DNA of 64,000 nt from Pyxidicoccus caerfyrddinensis (GCF_010894405.1 NZ_JAAIYA010000036.1:29352-93351); one strand, 5' to 3'. Counted from the first letter of the stretch, positions 1 to 9,019 are shown. Notes: generated by a model from the letters alone, not told the origin. Program-made: numbers and translations.

Positions 1-1
1 C

Positions 2-385
2 TGGTACCTGTTCGCGGGGGACGCGAGCGGGCTGCCGTCCATCAGCCGCAGGCTGGAGGAGCTTCCCGCCAGCGCCCGCGCCATCGTCTTCCTCGAAGCC
101 GCCGACGCCTCCGAGGTGGTTCCGCTCGACACCCGTGCCCGCATGGAGCTGACCTGGCTGCACCGCGACGGCGCGGCGCCGGGAACCACGGACCTCCTGG
201 AGCAGGCCATCCGCAACCTGACGCTCCCTCCAGGGGACGGCTTCGTCTGGGCGGCGGGTGAGGCCTCCTCGATGCGGAACATCCGCGAGTTCCTGGTCAA
301 CGAGCGCGGCCTGAACAAGAGCTGGGTGCGCGTGATTGGCTACTGGAAGCGCGACACCGCGGACCACGAAGAGCCCCACGACTGA
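2..385 (+). CDS. Siderophore-interacting FAD reductase, C-terminal fragment (5' end outside window)
   Basis: The open frame enters from the left edge (reading from base 2) and ends at a TGA at 383-385, giving about 127 residues of a C-terminal half. The GEASSMR motif followed by an acidic/aromatic stretch and the terminal GYWKR are the hallmark of the C-terminal (NAD(P)H-binding) part of the siderophore-interacting protein family (ViuB/YqjH). These cytoplasmic FAD enzymes reduce Fe(III)-siderophores and release the iron. It is the only plus-strand gene of region 1 and converges on mxcL. Myxochelin loci are known to carry such a reductase (called mxcB in the literature, from memory). The flavin-binding half cannot be seen here. 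Confidence 0.82.
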   Translation, partial: WYLFAGDASGLPSISRRLEELPASARAIVFLEAADASEVVPLDTRARMELTWLHRDGAAPGTTDLLEQAIRNLTLPPGDGFVWAAGEASSMRNIREFLVNERGLNKSWVRVIGYWKRDTADHEEPHD

Positions 386-420
386 ACGACGGCCGGGAGC
401 GTGAAGCCCCCGGCCGCCGT
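386..420. terminator. Hairpin between convergent genes
   Basis: An imperfect inverted repeat has arms 386-397 and 409-420 (11 of 12 pairs) and an 11-base loop. It sits exactly between the stop of the reductase gene (385) and the stop of mxcL (432). There is no run of T on either side. It could act as a bidirectional transcript end; this is inferred from position and structure only. Confidence 0.5.
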
Positions 421-431
421 GTCATCCGCAC

Positions 432-1718
432 TCAGGCCGCGCTGGCGGCCGGGGAGGGCGCGAGCAGGGACTGCATCACCTCTCCCGCCATCTCAATCGT
501 GTACTCAATCTGCTCCGCCGTGTGCGCGGCGCAGATGAAGTTGACGTCGCGGCGCAGCAGCACCCCCCGGCGGGCCATGCCGGCCTGGAACGGCTGCATC
601 CGCTTCGCGTGCTCCGCGGGGTTCCTGTCGAAGAGGAAGAACGGAATCGCGTCGTAGCCCACCAGCCGCAGCGGCGAGCCGAGCTTCTCTGCCCGCTCGT
701 TGATGCCGGTGCGCAGCCTCTTGCCCAGGGTGGCGATGTGCTCGACGTAGCCGCTCTGGCGGTACCCCTTGAGCACGGACTCGCACACCACCAGCGACAG
801 CAGCTCGCCGCCGAACGTGGTCGACACCTGCAGGTCCGCCAGCTTGCTCAGGTGCCGCTCCGGGCCGGCAATCGCCGACAGGGGCATGCCCGCCGCGATG
901 CTCTTCGACAGGCACACGAAGTCCGCCTGCACTCCGAAGAACTGCTGGGCGCCGCCTCGCGCGAGGCGGAACCCGGTGACCACCTCGTCCAGCACCAGCA
1001 GCACGCCATGGGCGGTACAGGCGGCGCGCACGGCCTGGAGGAACTCTCGGCTCAGCACGCGGTTGTAGGGCACCGACAGGAGCACCAGCGCGAGCTGCTT
1101 CCCGTTCTCCGCGATGCTGGCCAGCAGGGCCGCCTCGTCCGGCTCGGTGAAGAGCGGCATCCGCAGGGTGAGCCCGGCCAGCGCGGCGGGCACGCCCGGT
1201 GTGTCGAACATGAAGTGGTCGTGCCAGCCGTTGTAGCCCACCGTCATGATGCGCTCCCTGCCGGTGATGTAGCGGGCCAGCCGCACCGCGGCGGACGTCG
1301 CATCCGCGCCCGTCTTGAAGAAGCGCACCATCTCCGCGCCGGGAATCATGTCCACCAGCACCTGCGCCGCGCTGACCTCCACCGGCGTGGGCAGCGAGTG
1401 AAGGACGCCTTCCTCCAGGTGCTTGCGGATGGGCTCCACCACGTCCGGATGATTGTGGCCCAGCATGTTGGCGCCCAGGCCGCTGATGAAGTCGATGAAC
1501 TGCTGGCCATCGACGTCCTCCACCAGCGCGCCCTGGCCCCGGGTCACGAAGACAGGGAAGGCGCCGGGCGCGAACATCTCGGGCTTCTTCATCATCGACT
1601 GGGTGAGGCCGGGCACCAGCCGCTTCGCTTCGGCCAGCAGGCGGTGGGAGCCGTCGAGCTTCAGGTCTCCAGTGATGGGGCGGGGGAGTGATGGGTGGTT
1701 TCTCGTGGCGGGGTCCAT
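432..1718 (-). CDS. mxcL: Class III aminotransferase MxcL (myxochelin B-forming)
   Basis: This 428-residue PLP-dependent class III aminotransferase resembles glutamate-1-semialdehyde/ornithine aminotransferases. The cofactor aspartate lies in LDEVVTGFR (about residue 244) and the Schiff-base lysine in CLSKSIAAG (about 272). In myxochelin pathways MxcL transaminates the aldehyde released by the MxcG reductase domain, giving the amine myxochelin B instead of the alcohol myxochelin A. The start at 1718 is chosen because GGAAG lies six bases upstream; an in-frame ATG at 1751 lacks such a site. It is the last gene of the minus-strand siderophore operon, 103 bases after the MFS gene. Assignment rests on family motifs plus context. 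Confidence 0.85.
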   Translation of the reverse strand: MDPATRNHPSLPRPITGDLKLDGSHRLLAEAKRLVPGLTQSMMKKPEMFAPGAFPVFVTRGQGALVEDVDGQQFIDFISGLGANMLGHNHPDVVEPIRKHLEEGVLHSLPTPVEVSAAQVLVDMIPGAEMVRFFKTGADATSAAVRLARYITGRERIMTVGYNGWHDHFMFDTPGVPAALAGLTLRMPLFTEPDEAALLASIAENGKQLALVLLSVPYNRVLSREFLQAVRAACTAHGVLLVLDEVVTGFRLARGGAQQFFGVQADFVCLSKSIAAGMPLSAIAGPERHLSKLADLQVSTTFGGELLSLVVCESVLKGYRQSGYVEHIATLGKRLRTGINERAEKLGSPLRLVGYDAIPFFLFDRNPAEHAKRMQPFQAGMARRGVLLRRDVNFICAAHTAEQIEYTIEMAGEVMQSLLAPSPAASAA

Positions 1719-1821
1719 GAGTCTTCCTTTGTGGGTGGGACTGCGGGGCACGAACAGGCAATGAGCCGCCGTTCAGGGCGCCGGGGGCGTCCTGTCGGGG
1801 AGAAGCACGAAGGGGACGCGC

Positions 1822-3045
1822 TCAGGTCGCCGCAGCGGTCGCGGGAACGGCGCTACGTCCGAACGTCCAGAGGATGCACAACGACAAGGCCGTCACTCCC
1901 ACCGCCATCCATCCGACCTGGCCAAAGCCCACCAACGCGCCCTGGGGCGCCGTCGCAATCCACAGTCCGCTCATCCAGGCGGAGAGCCCGGACGCGGCGT
2001 CGCTCGCCGCCATGTTGACCGCGAGGTAGCGCCCGCGCAGTGACGGCGGCACTCGCGCGGTGACCAGGGCGAGGGTGGGGATGGCCCGGCAGGAAGTCAT
2101 CGCCATGAACACGATGAAGACCCCCATCACCACCGGGAGCGGCGAGGGCGACAGGTGGGTGAACACCACGTGGGGCACCATCGTCCCCACCAGCAGCGCT
2201 CCGAGCACGCGCGCGGGGCCGTGGCGGTCCGCGAGTTGTCCCACCAGGCGCGCGCTGAACAGCGTCGCCAGGCCTCCGCACAGGTACACCCAGGACAGGT
2301 CCTCGAGGCGCAGGCCCAGGTTGCCGACCATGTACGCGCCCAGATACGGAATCAGCAGGAAGCTGGAGAACACCACGCTGAACGTGAGCAGCCAGCCCAG
2401 CGCGAGCCCGGGGGCCGCGAGGAGCGCCAGTGGATTGCGGCGCTCGCCCACGGCCGGCCCGGCGAGGTGCTGGCGTACCGGAGGCATGCGCCACAGCAGG
2501 CACAGCCACACGCAGGCCGCGAGCGCGCCGATGCACCAGAAGGGCCCGCGCCAGCCCAGGCGGCTGGCAATGCCCAGCCCCAGCGGCACGCCCGCCACCG
2601 CGGACAGTCCGAGCGAGGCCATCACCGTCCCGATGGCTCGCCCCCGGCGCTCCGCCGGTACCAGGTCGCCGATGATGGCCATGACTCCAGCGCCCATCAG
2701 TCCCGCGCAGGCGCCCGCGAGCATCCGCGCCACCAGCAGCTCCGTGGGGCTTCGCGCCAGGCCACAGGCCAGCGTCGCGGCGATGAAGACGCCGTAGAGC
2801 GTGAGCAGCGCCCGCTTCCGGTCGAAGCGGTCCAGCCAGAACAGGCCCGACACCCCCATCACCGCCGACGCCAGGGTGTAGGCGGAGACCAGCGCTCCGA
2901 ACCGGGCCGTCGAGATGTCGAACACCCGCATGAGCTCGGGCCCCAGGGGCATCACGAGCATGAAGTCCATGAGGTGGGTGAACTGCACGGCGGCCAGCAG
3001 CCAGAGCAGTGGACGTTCCTGCCTCGGCGTGACGGGAGCACTCAT
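1822..3045 (-). CDS. Major facilitator superfamily transporter, probable siderophore exporter
   Basis: The 407-residue protein is hydrophobic throughout, with about twelve predicted membrane segments. A DRFDRKR loop follows segment 2 and an ERRGRAIG loop follows segment 4, both typical of MFS drug/H+ antiporters. Its place in a siderophore operon, between tonB and mxcL, suggests export of the finished catecholate to the outside, the role EntS has for enterobactin. The start at 3045 (MSAPVTP) is preceded by AGGAA; the frame is open further upstream, but the extra 50 residues are Arg/Pro-rich and overlap tonB. Myxochelin loci carry a permease (mxcK in some descriptions); I did not assign that symbol because I cannot check homology. 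Confidence 0.8.
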   Translation of the reverse strand: MSAPVTPRQERPLLWLLAAVQFTHLMDFMLVMPLGPELMRVFDISTARFGALVSAYTLASAVMGVSGLFWLDRFDRKRALLTLYGVFIAATLACGLARSPTELLVARMLAGACAGLMGAGVMAIIGDLVPAERRGRAIGTVMASLGLSAVAGVPLGLGIASRLGWRGPFWCIGALAACVWLCLLWRMPPVRQHLAGPAVGERRNPLALLAAPGLALGWLLTFSVVFSSFLLIPYLGAYMVGNLGLRLEDLSWVYLCGGLATLFSARLVGQLADRHGPARVLGALLVGTMVPHVVFTHLSPSPLPVVMGVFIVFMAMTSCRAIPTLALVTARVPPSLRGRYLAVNMAASDAASGLSAWMSGLWIATAPQGALVGFGQVGWMAVGVTALSLCILWTFGRSAVPATAAAT

Positions 3046-3070
3046 GGGAAGTTCCTGACGGGCCGGCGGC

Positions 3071-3907
3071 CTAGCGCCGGGTGAAGCGCACCCGGATGGG
3101 TGGCGAAGTGGATAGGTACCGTTGACCGTTCCGGTCGACCGCGGCCTCGAAGCGCGCGCGCTTCGCACAGGTGAGCGCCGCCTGCCCGAAGCCATGCCCC
3201 GGGTCGGACAGCAGCTCGGCCGACGTCACGCCACCCTCCGACGTGACGACGACTCGCAGCACCACGGTCTGCTCATCGAGCCGGAGCGCATCCGCTTCCC
3301 TCGGCCAGGGACAGCTCCAGTTGCGCGCCGGGAGCTGGACGGGACGGGCGGCGTTGCTTCCGGCACCATCGCCCTCGGCGCTACCTCCCGCTCCGGGTGC
3401 AACCGCCGTGGTGGAGCGCCCCGAGGACGCCGTCACGCCACCGGCGTAGCGCGGAGCCTGTCCGCTCGCGATGTCGAAGCCCGTGAAGTCGAGGGGCGCC
3501 TGCGCCTCCTTCGCGGCAACCACCGCGCCGGCCTGCGCGGGCTCGGAGGGCGGTGAGGTTGGCGTGTCCTTCGCCGCCGGCCTGGAGGGTTTCACGCGGC
3601 TCCGTGGCGCCTCCGCGCGGGCGGGCGGCGAGGGCTCCGCTGGTGGAGGCTTTGCTGGCGCGGGGGGCAATTCCACCACGTGGTCGATGCGAAGCGCGGG
3701 CTCGGGCGCCGCCGCCGGAGGCGCACGCGTGGCTCCCTCCCGCCAGGCGTGCCACGCGAGTGCCCCGGCTGCTCCATGCAGGGACACCGTCGCGAGCACG
3801 GCCCACACGAGCCCCCTGGGCCGCTTCGGCTCCTCGGGCCCGAGGATGAGCTCTGCGATGCTCTCCGTGCCGGGCTCGCGTCGCGGCGAGGGCTCAGGGG
3901 GCTTCAC
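3071..3907 (-). CDS. tonB: TonB-family energy transducer
   Basis: This 278-residue protein has a short cytoplasmic N-terminus, one membrane helix at about residues 32-55, a long Pro/Ala-rich periplasmic spacer (about 60-200) and a C-terminal TonB domain ending in beta-strand VRFTRR. It couples the proton-motive force from ExbB/ExbD to outer-membrane receptors, here presumably MxcH. The GTG start at 3907 has GGGAG six bases upstream and lies inside the 3' end of exbD (14-base overlap), indicating translational coupling. The C-terminal domain resembles the TonB-like domain at the N-terminus of MxcH in the GHGF motif; this could be shared ancestry or family conservation. Confidence 0.87.
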   Translation of the reverse strand: MKPPEPSPRREPGTESIAELILGPEEPKRPRGLVWAVLATVSLHGAAGALAWHAWREGATRAPPAAAPEPALRIDHVVELPPAPAKPPPAEPSPPARAEAPRSRVKPSRPAAKDTPTSPPSEPAQAGAVVAAKEAQAPLDFTGFDIASGQAPRYAGGVTASSGRSTTAVAPGAGGSAEGDGAGSNAARPVQLPARNWSCPWPREADALRLDEQTVVLRVVVTSEGGVTSAELLSDPGHGFGQAALTCAKRARFEAAVDRNGQRYLSTSPPIRVRFTRR

Positions 3908-4340
3908 GCGGGGCTCCCGTGGGCGTGGCGCTGTCGGGCTCCGGGCGCACGGTGCCGAAGGCCACCCGGGTGAGCCCCGCCTCCTTCAAGCCGTCGAGCA
4001 CCGCGATGACGCGGCGGTGGGGCACGGCGCCATCCGCCTGGATGACGGCGCGCAGCTCGGCGTCCCTTGCCAGGGCCTCGCGTGCCCGGGCCTTCAGGGC
4101 CTCCACGTCCGTGGCCACTCCATCCAGCAGGAGCGCCCCATCGGCGGTGATGGAGACGGCGAAGAGGGTCTGCACGTCTTCGCTCTTCGAGGCCTGGGGC
4201 AGGTCCAGCGGGACGGCGGGGCTGTCGACGAGCCTCGCGGTCACCATGAAGATGATGAGCAGCACCAGCATGATGTCGACGAGCGGCGTGACGTTGATGC
4301 CTTCAATCAACCCGCCGCGGGGCTGCGTTCCACCGGCCAT
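3894..4340 (-). CDS. exbD: Biopolymer transport protein ExbD
   Basis: The 148-residue protein has the ExbD/TolR layout: a short N-terminus, one membrane helix (about 15-37) carrying the conserved aspartate in TPLVDIMLVLL, and a periplasmic domain with the ADGAVPHRRVIAVLD stretch. With ExbB it forms the inner-membrane proton-driven motor that powers TonB. The ATG at 4340 follows the exbB stop by only two bases, and the 3' end overlaps tonB. The frame is open far upstream, but that part is an out-of-frame reading of exbB. Confidence 0.9.
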   Translation of the reverse strand: MAGGTQPRGGLIEGINVTPLVDIMLVLLIIFMVTARLVDSPAVPLDLPQASKSEDVQTLFAVSITADGALLLDGVATDVEALKARAREALARDAELRAVIQADGAVPHRRVIAVLDGLKEAGLTRVAFGTVRPEPDSATPTGAPREAP

Positions 4341-4342
4341 GG

Positions 4343-5032
4343 CTAGCGCCCTCCCAGCGAGGGGCCTGGAGTGCTCCGCTCCCGCGCGGACAGGTAGGCC
4401 AGCACGAGGTTGGAGAGGGCCTCGGTGTCCGAGAGAATCTGTGCAATGCGCCGCTGGAAGTAGTTGTACGCGGCGACGGCGGGCAGGGCGACGCCGATGC
4501 CGATGGCGGTGGCCACCAGCGCCTCCGCGATGCTGCCCATCACCGCGTTCGACGCGACCTGGCTCGTGCGGCTGCCTCCCACCGCGCCCGCGCTCTGGCT
4601 GAGCTGCTCGAAGGCCAGGAGCACGCCGATGACGGTTCCAAACAGGCCGATGAACGGCGCGTTGTTCCCCAGCGTGCCCAGGAAGGCCAGCCGGTTCTCC
4701 AGCGTCGAGCGCTCGAGGGCGAGCGCACCCTGCATGCTTTTCTCCGCCGCGGTCATCCCCTGGGGCGCGAGCCGCAGCCCCGCGCGGGCCACCATGGCAC
4801 CCACGGAGGTGCGCTTCTCCAGCTGCGCCAGCGCGCGCGCGAAGTCGCCGGTGGCGAGCGTCTCCTCCAGCGACAGGGACAGCTCGCGGATGACGTCCTG
4901 CTTGCTGCGGAAGACGAGCCAGCGCTCGACGATGATGCCGAGGCTCACCAGCGAGAGGGCGAACAGGAGCCACAGCACCCAGTTGGCCCCCCACTGCACG
5001 AAGACATTCTTGATGACATCCACGATGGGCAT
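4343..5032 (-). CDS. exbB: Biopolymer transport protein ExbB (MotA/TolQ/ExbB proton channel)
   Basis: This 229-residue protein has three predicted membrane helices: one near residues 15-38 and two around 125-190. The second is preceded by FIGLFGTVIGV, the signature of the MotA/TolQ/ExbB family, and the third lies in ALVATAIGIGVALPAV. It forms the pentameric proton channel around ExbD. The start at 5032 (MPIVDV) has GAGAGGAAC just upstream; a longer reading from 5098 adds a Pro-rich stretch that is not family-like. It heads the exbB-exbD-tonB group inside the siderophore operon, so the energy system is probably iron-regulated and dedicated to myxochelin uptake. Confidence 0.9.
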   Translation of the reverse strand: MPIVDVIKNVFVQWGANWVLWLLFALSLVSLGIIVERWLVFRSKQDVIRELSLSLEETLATGDFARALAQLEKRTSVGAMVARAGLRLAPQGMTAAEKSMQGALALERSTLENRLAFLGTLGNNAPFIGLFGTVIGVLLAFEQLSQSAGAVGGSRTSQVASNAVMGSIAEALVATAIGIGVALPAVAAYNYFQRRIAQILSDTEALSNLVLAYLSARERSTPGPSLGGR

Positions 5033-5126
5033 CGACGTGTTCCTCTCAGTGGTGAGCGGGCTCTTTGCGGGCCGTGATGGTGGCGGGCGGCATGGCACCC
5101 GCCACGGAGTGCGGCTCGCGCCGTCT

Positions 5127-6356
5127 CTAGCGGAGCTGGAGGAAGGAGAAGACGAGGCCCTGCGTGCTCATGGCCACCGTGCCGTTCTGGCTCGACAGGT
5201 CGCGGAGGTTCGTCTGGCTCGAGCTGTTGGTGAACTCGGTGAACAGGGCCCGGTTGTCCGCGACGTTGAAGATGAAGGAGCTACCGGTGCTGGCCGGAAG
5301 TCCCGCCACCTTCGTGGCGACCAGCGTGTCGAACCGGAGCTGCCACCAGGTCCAGGCCTGGGCGCTCGCCACCACGCGGGGGGCCGTGCCCGGGGCGACG
5401 GTGTAGACACTCTCATCGAGGACGCGCAGGTACGCCGTCCCCGAGGGGCCGGGGAGCAGCGAGCCGGTGGCCGCGCCGCCCGTAAACGAGCTCAGCTCCC
5501 GGTAGAAGGTGCTGTCGAAGGACTGCGTCGCCGGGTCGAACTTCAGCAGGCAGGGCACGGGCGTTTCGCCGCCAACGACGCGGTACACCGCCGTGGCAAA
5601 GGCCTCGGTCGCCAGATACACCTTGCCGTCCGGAGCGAGGATGCCATCGCGCACGTAGCCGCAGTGGGTGTCGGTCACCAGCTTCACCGCGTCCGTCTTC
5701 GTGTCGACCACGATGACTCCGGCCTGCTTGACGACGCTGGTCGGGCCCGTGCGCCAGCCCACGGGCATGAGGACCAGGTCCCCGCTGCGCACCGGGTGCG
5801 TGGCGAAGGTCGTCGTCGCGCCCTCGATGGAGAGAGCCTCGACGGGCACCGCCTTGGTCAACGTCATGTCGGAGGGGTTCCAGACGATGACCTGCGAGGT
5901 GCGGCCGTCGAAGTAGTAGGCCTTGGTGCTGGAGATGAACTGGAACTGGTTCTGGTACTCGCCAATGGTGGCGACGCCCTTTCCCGCGAAGCTCACGGTG
6001 GTCTTCTGCTCCAGCTTCCCGTTGCTGTTCAGGTCATAGCGGGTGACGTTGGCGCCCTCGCTGCTGCTGACGTACAGCGAGCCCGACTTCGCAATCCCGG
6101 AGCCGAGCGCGCGGCCGGGAATCTCGATGGCGTTCTCCAGCGACAGCGGCGCGGTGAGGTCCACCGTGTCCGTCACGACGATGTAGCTCTGCGACTCGTT
6201 GTCGGCGGAGACCTGCGCGACGACGGCGTACAGCGGCTTCGTCTCCGGAATCTCGTCCGGCGGGTCGACCGGGTCGTCGCCACACGCGGCGAGCAGGGAG
6301 AGGGCGAGGGCCGTGGCCGTCAGGCGGGCGATGCGGAAGGGCGAGGCAGGCTTCAT
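5127..6356 (-). CDS. Predicted beta-propeller lipoprotein next to the siderophore receptor (XusB/DUF4374-like candidate)
   Basis: The 409-residue protein starts with a lipoprotein signal: a charged N-terminus, a hydrophobic core and the lipobox LLAAC with Cys at about residue 26, followed by an acidic/proline linker. The mature part is a series of short beta-rich units (VTRYDLNSNG, VIVWNPSDM, LLKFDPATQ, AYLRVLDES), as in seven- or eight-bladed propellers. It directly follows mxcH (50 bases) and precedes exbB. In Bacteroides the DUF4374 lipoprotein XusB sits beside a TonB-dependent receptor and binds ferric enterobactin at the cell surface. I infer a similar capture or retention role for ferric myxochelin. 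A lipoprotein of unknown role is known from myxochelin loci (mxcI, from memory). The start is supported by AAAGGA upstream. Confidence 0.68.
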   Translation of the reverse strand: MKPASPFRIARLTATALALSLLAACGDDPVDPPDEIPETKPLYAVVAQVSADNESQSYIVVTDTVDLTAPLSLENAIEIPGRALGSGIAKSGSLYVSSSEGANVTRYDLNSNGKLEQKTTVSFAGKGVATIGEYQNQFQFISSTKAYYFDGRTSQVIVWNPSDMTLTKAVPVEALSIEGATTTFATHPVRSGDLVLMPVGWRTGPTSVVKQAGVIVVDTKTDAVKLVTDTHCGYVRDGILAPDGKVYLATEAFATAVYRVVGGETPVPCLLKFDPATQSFDSTFYRELSSFTGGAATGSLLPGPSGTAYLRVLDESVYTVAPGTAPRVVASAQAWTWWQLRFDTLVATKVAGLPASTGSSFIFNVADNRALFTEFTNSSSQTNLRDLSSQNGTVAMSTQGLVFSFLQLR

Positions 6357-6406
6357 TCGGGAGGTTCCTTTTTCAGGTGGGGGACTGCGTGGGGTGATGA
6401 GAGGGC

Positions 6407-9019
6407 TCAGAGCTCCGCGACCAGCTTGGCGGCGACGGTGCGTCCGGGACGCTGCACGCCCAGGAAGTCGAAGGCGGAGGCGTTGGTGAGGTTCTGCACG
6501 TCCACCGTCCAGCTCAGCGTGGCGCGCGAGGTGCGGGTGACGTAGGTGAGCGCGAGGGAGTGCAGGAGCTGGGCGTCGATGGACTGCTTCGAACCGCCCT
6601 GGCCCAGCCGCTCCCACGCGCGGAAGAAGGAGTGGATGTAGCGCGTGTGCCAGCTCAGCGAGAGCTCGTCGCGGGGGCTGGCCACCTCCGTCCACTGGAG
6701 GCGCGCGCTGCCGTTGGCGAGCAGGTGCGGGCGGTTGGGGAGGCGCTGGCCCTCGAACTCCGCGAAGGGGCCCTCGGTGGAGGTGTTGCGGAAGTCCTGG
6801 AAGGTGGCGTTGCCGTCGAGCGCGAGCCACTGCCCCGGCGACGTCCACCCTGCCGCGCCGGAGACACCCAGGCTGCGGGCCTCGATGACGTTCTGGTACG
6901 TGAAGTAACCCTCGCGGCCCACCGGCTGGATGAAGTCGTCCACGAGGCGCGCGAAGCCGAGCACGCTGCCTCGGAACGTACCGGCCTTCGTCTCCGGCAG
7001 GAGGGCCGCCAGCTCCACGTTGACGTTGTGGCTGCGCTCGGGCCTGAGGAGGAGGTTGTCCCCGTAGAGGATGCCGTCTCCGAAGAGCTCATCCGGGCGG
7101 GGCAGGCGCGTGGCCCACTCGTAGGAGGCCTTCGCGGTGAGCACGTCGGAGACGCGGAACCGGAGGCTGTCTCCCACGCCGAGGTGATGGAGGTTCTGGT
7201 TCGCGGGTTGGAAGACCTTGCTCGGAAGCAGCAGGTCGGCGCGGGAGCGCTGGAGGTAGTCCTTGAGGAACGCGATGTTCTCCAGGCGTCCTTCGAGCGC
7301 GTCGTGCTCGTACTCGAGCCCGGTGACGAGCGAGAAGATGCTCCGGTCTCCGGTGAGCGGGTCGATTTCACCGCGCGCGCGCAGGGCCCGGTCCTCGCCG
7401 GAGCGGCCCACCCACGTGGGGGCGACGGCGAGGCGGAGCGCGTGGTTGGCGGCAGGCGTCCAGCCGGCGTTGAGGCGGGCGAAGCCGGTGTACTGCCGGA
7501 CGTTGCGCTCGACGGCGCGGGATTCGATTTCCCCCGGCTGGGGAAGCTGCTGGACGCAGCGCCCGAACCAGTCGTACGCGCAGGTTCCGACGTCCGTGAA
7601 CTGGCTGCGGCGGAAGACATAGCCGCCCACCGCGTCGGTGGTGACTCCCGAGCCGTGGACCTGCTCGTAGCGGAGCGTGGCGCCCGCGGAGTTGCTGCCG
7701 GAGTCCACGTCACCGTAGGGCGTGTCCATGGTGACGCCGTGCTGGAGCTCCTTGACCGTGGTGCTGGCGAAGGCGCGCAGTAGCAGGCGCCGGGCCCACG
7801 GGCGGTCCGCGAAGCCGGCCTCCACGGAGCCGCCGCCGGCACGGTACGCATCGTGGAAGCGGGGGAGTGTCTTCGGAACGAGCCGGCCCAGCTCGTCGGG
7901 GACCTCGACGTCGACGCGGTAGTCGTTGGGCGTGGAGTCGTAGAAGCCCGTGGCGCGGACGAACAGCCCGCTCGGCTCATGCAGGTGCGAGCCGCTGAGC
8001 GTCAGCCGGTGGGTGTCGAAGGAGCCCAGCTCATAGGAGGCCGACGCCCGCGTCCCACGGACCTTCTCGCTGGTGACGAACTGGACCGCTCCGCCCAGCG
8101 CGTCCGCTCCGAAGCGGACGGGGACGACGCCCTGGTAGACTTCAATTCGCTGGACGAAGTTGACCGGGACGTTGGCGAACTCCGGGCCATAGCCGGCCAG
8201 CTCCAGCGGTACGCCGTCGATGAAGAAGCGGATCTGCTCGTTGGTGAAGCCCGCGAGCGAGAAGCGGGCACTGCTTCCGAGCCCGCCCACGCGACGCACG
8301 CCGATGCCTTCCGTGCGCGCCAGCACCTGGCCCAGGTCGGCGGCCTCGCGCTGGACCTGTCCCGTCTCGATGACCCGCACGGACTCGGCGGAGTTGCGCA
8401 GGCGCTGCGCCTCGGACTCGCCTTCGACGGTGACCTCGATGGCCTCAACGCTCGCGGTGTCCGGAGCGGGCGCTGGCGTGGCGGGACTGCCGGCCGGCGA
8501 ACGCTCGTCCACGGAGCCCTCGACAGGCGTGGCAACCGGCGCGGGCTCGCGCGGCGATACGGAGCCCTCACCCGGTGCGCCAGGCTCGGCCGCAGGCGGC
8601 AGGCGAAACTCGTAGCTGTAGGCGATGCGTGAGGGCGTGGGCACGCCGTTGCGCTTCGCGGGCTCGAAGCGGAAGCGGAGCGCTGCGTCGCGGGCCGCCT
8701 CGTCGAAGCCGTGTCCCACGGGCTCCAGCACCTCCGCCTCGGTGACGGTGCCCTGCTCGTCGAGCGTGAGCCGCAGGTGCACCGTGGCCTCCAGGTGATC
8801 CTGCTCCGCCTGCTCGGGGTAGGGCGCCTCGACGAACTCCAGGAGCTTCGGCGCTTCGATGGCGGGCGCTTGCGGCGCGGACGCGTCCGCCTGGGGCGCA
8901 CCCGCGAGGACCGGGCTGGCAACGAGCAACCCTCCCAGCAACACGGTGGATGCAAGCCCGTGCCGTGGCGCCCGGGCTCTCGCTCCCTTCGCTGACTCGA
9001 ATGTGAAAATGGCTCTCAT
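6407..9019 (-). CDS. mxcH: TonB-dependent ferric-siderophore receptor MxcH with an N-terminal TonB-like domain
   Basis: This 870-residue outer-membrane protein has a signal peptide with a long charged N-terminus (hydrophobic core about residues 24-38, cut near VLAGA). An unusual TonB_C-like domain follows (about 55-130; GHGFDEAARDAALRFRFEPA) and then an acidic/Pro linker. The plug domain (about 185-310) contains RIEVYQGVVPVRFG and ADALGGAVQFVT. The remainder is a 22-strand barrel rich in alternating aromatic residues. It imports ferric myxochelin into the periplasm. The ATG at 9019 is the only in-frame ATG ahead of the signal peptide, but it has no clear ribosome site and lies inside a Fur-like box. 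It follows the DAHP synthase gene by 38 bases. Confidence 0.88.
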   Translation of the reverse strand: MRAIFTFESAKGARARAPRHGLASTVLLGGLLVASPVLAGAPQADASAPQAPAIEAPKLLEFVEAPYPEQAEQDHLEATVHLRLTLDEQGTVTEAEVLEPVGHGFDEAARDAALRFRFEPAKRNGVPTPSRIAYSYEFRLPPAAEPGAPGEGSVSPREPAPVATPVEGSVDERSPAGSPATPAPAPDTASVEAIEVTVEGESEAQRLRNSAESVRVIETGQVQREAADLGQVLARTEGIGVRRVGGLGSSARFSLAGFTNEQIRFFIDGVPLELAGYGPEFANVPVNFVQRIEVYQGVVPVRFGADALGGAVQFVTSEKVRGTRASASYELGSFDTHRLTLSGSHLHEPSGLFVRATGFYDSTPNDYRVDVEVPDELGRLVPKTLPRFHDAYRAGGGSVEAGFADRPWARRLLLRAFASTTVKELQHGVTMDTPYGDVDSGSNSAGATLRYEQVHGSGVTTDAVGGYVFRRSQFTDVGTCAYDWFGRCVQQLPQPGEIESRAVERNVRQYTGFARLNAGWTPAANHALRLAVAPTWVGRSGEDRALRARGEIDPLTGDRSIFSLVTGLEYEHDALEGRLENIAFLKDYLQRSRADLLLPSKVFQPANQNLHHLGVGDSLRFRVSDVLTAKASYEWATRLPRPDELFGDGILYGDNLLLRPERSHNVNVELAALLPETKAGTFRGSVLGFARLVDDFIQPVGREGYFTYQNVIEARSLGVSGAAGWTSPGQWLALDGNATFQDFRNTSTEGPFAEFEGQRLPNRPHLLANGSARLQWTEVASPRDELSLSWHTRYIHSFFRAWERLGQGGSKQSIDAQLLHSLALTYVTRTSRATLSWTVDVQNLTNASAFDFLGVQRPGRTVAAKLVAEL

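Noticed and set aside
4464..6545. Long plus-strand open frame opposite exbB and the lipoprotein gene.
   Set aside because: The minus strand encodes clear ExbB and lipoprotein sequences; the plus-strand product is low-complexity and has no recognisable domain.
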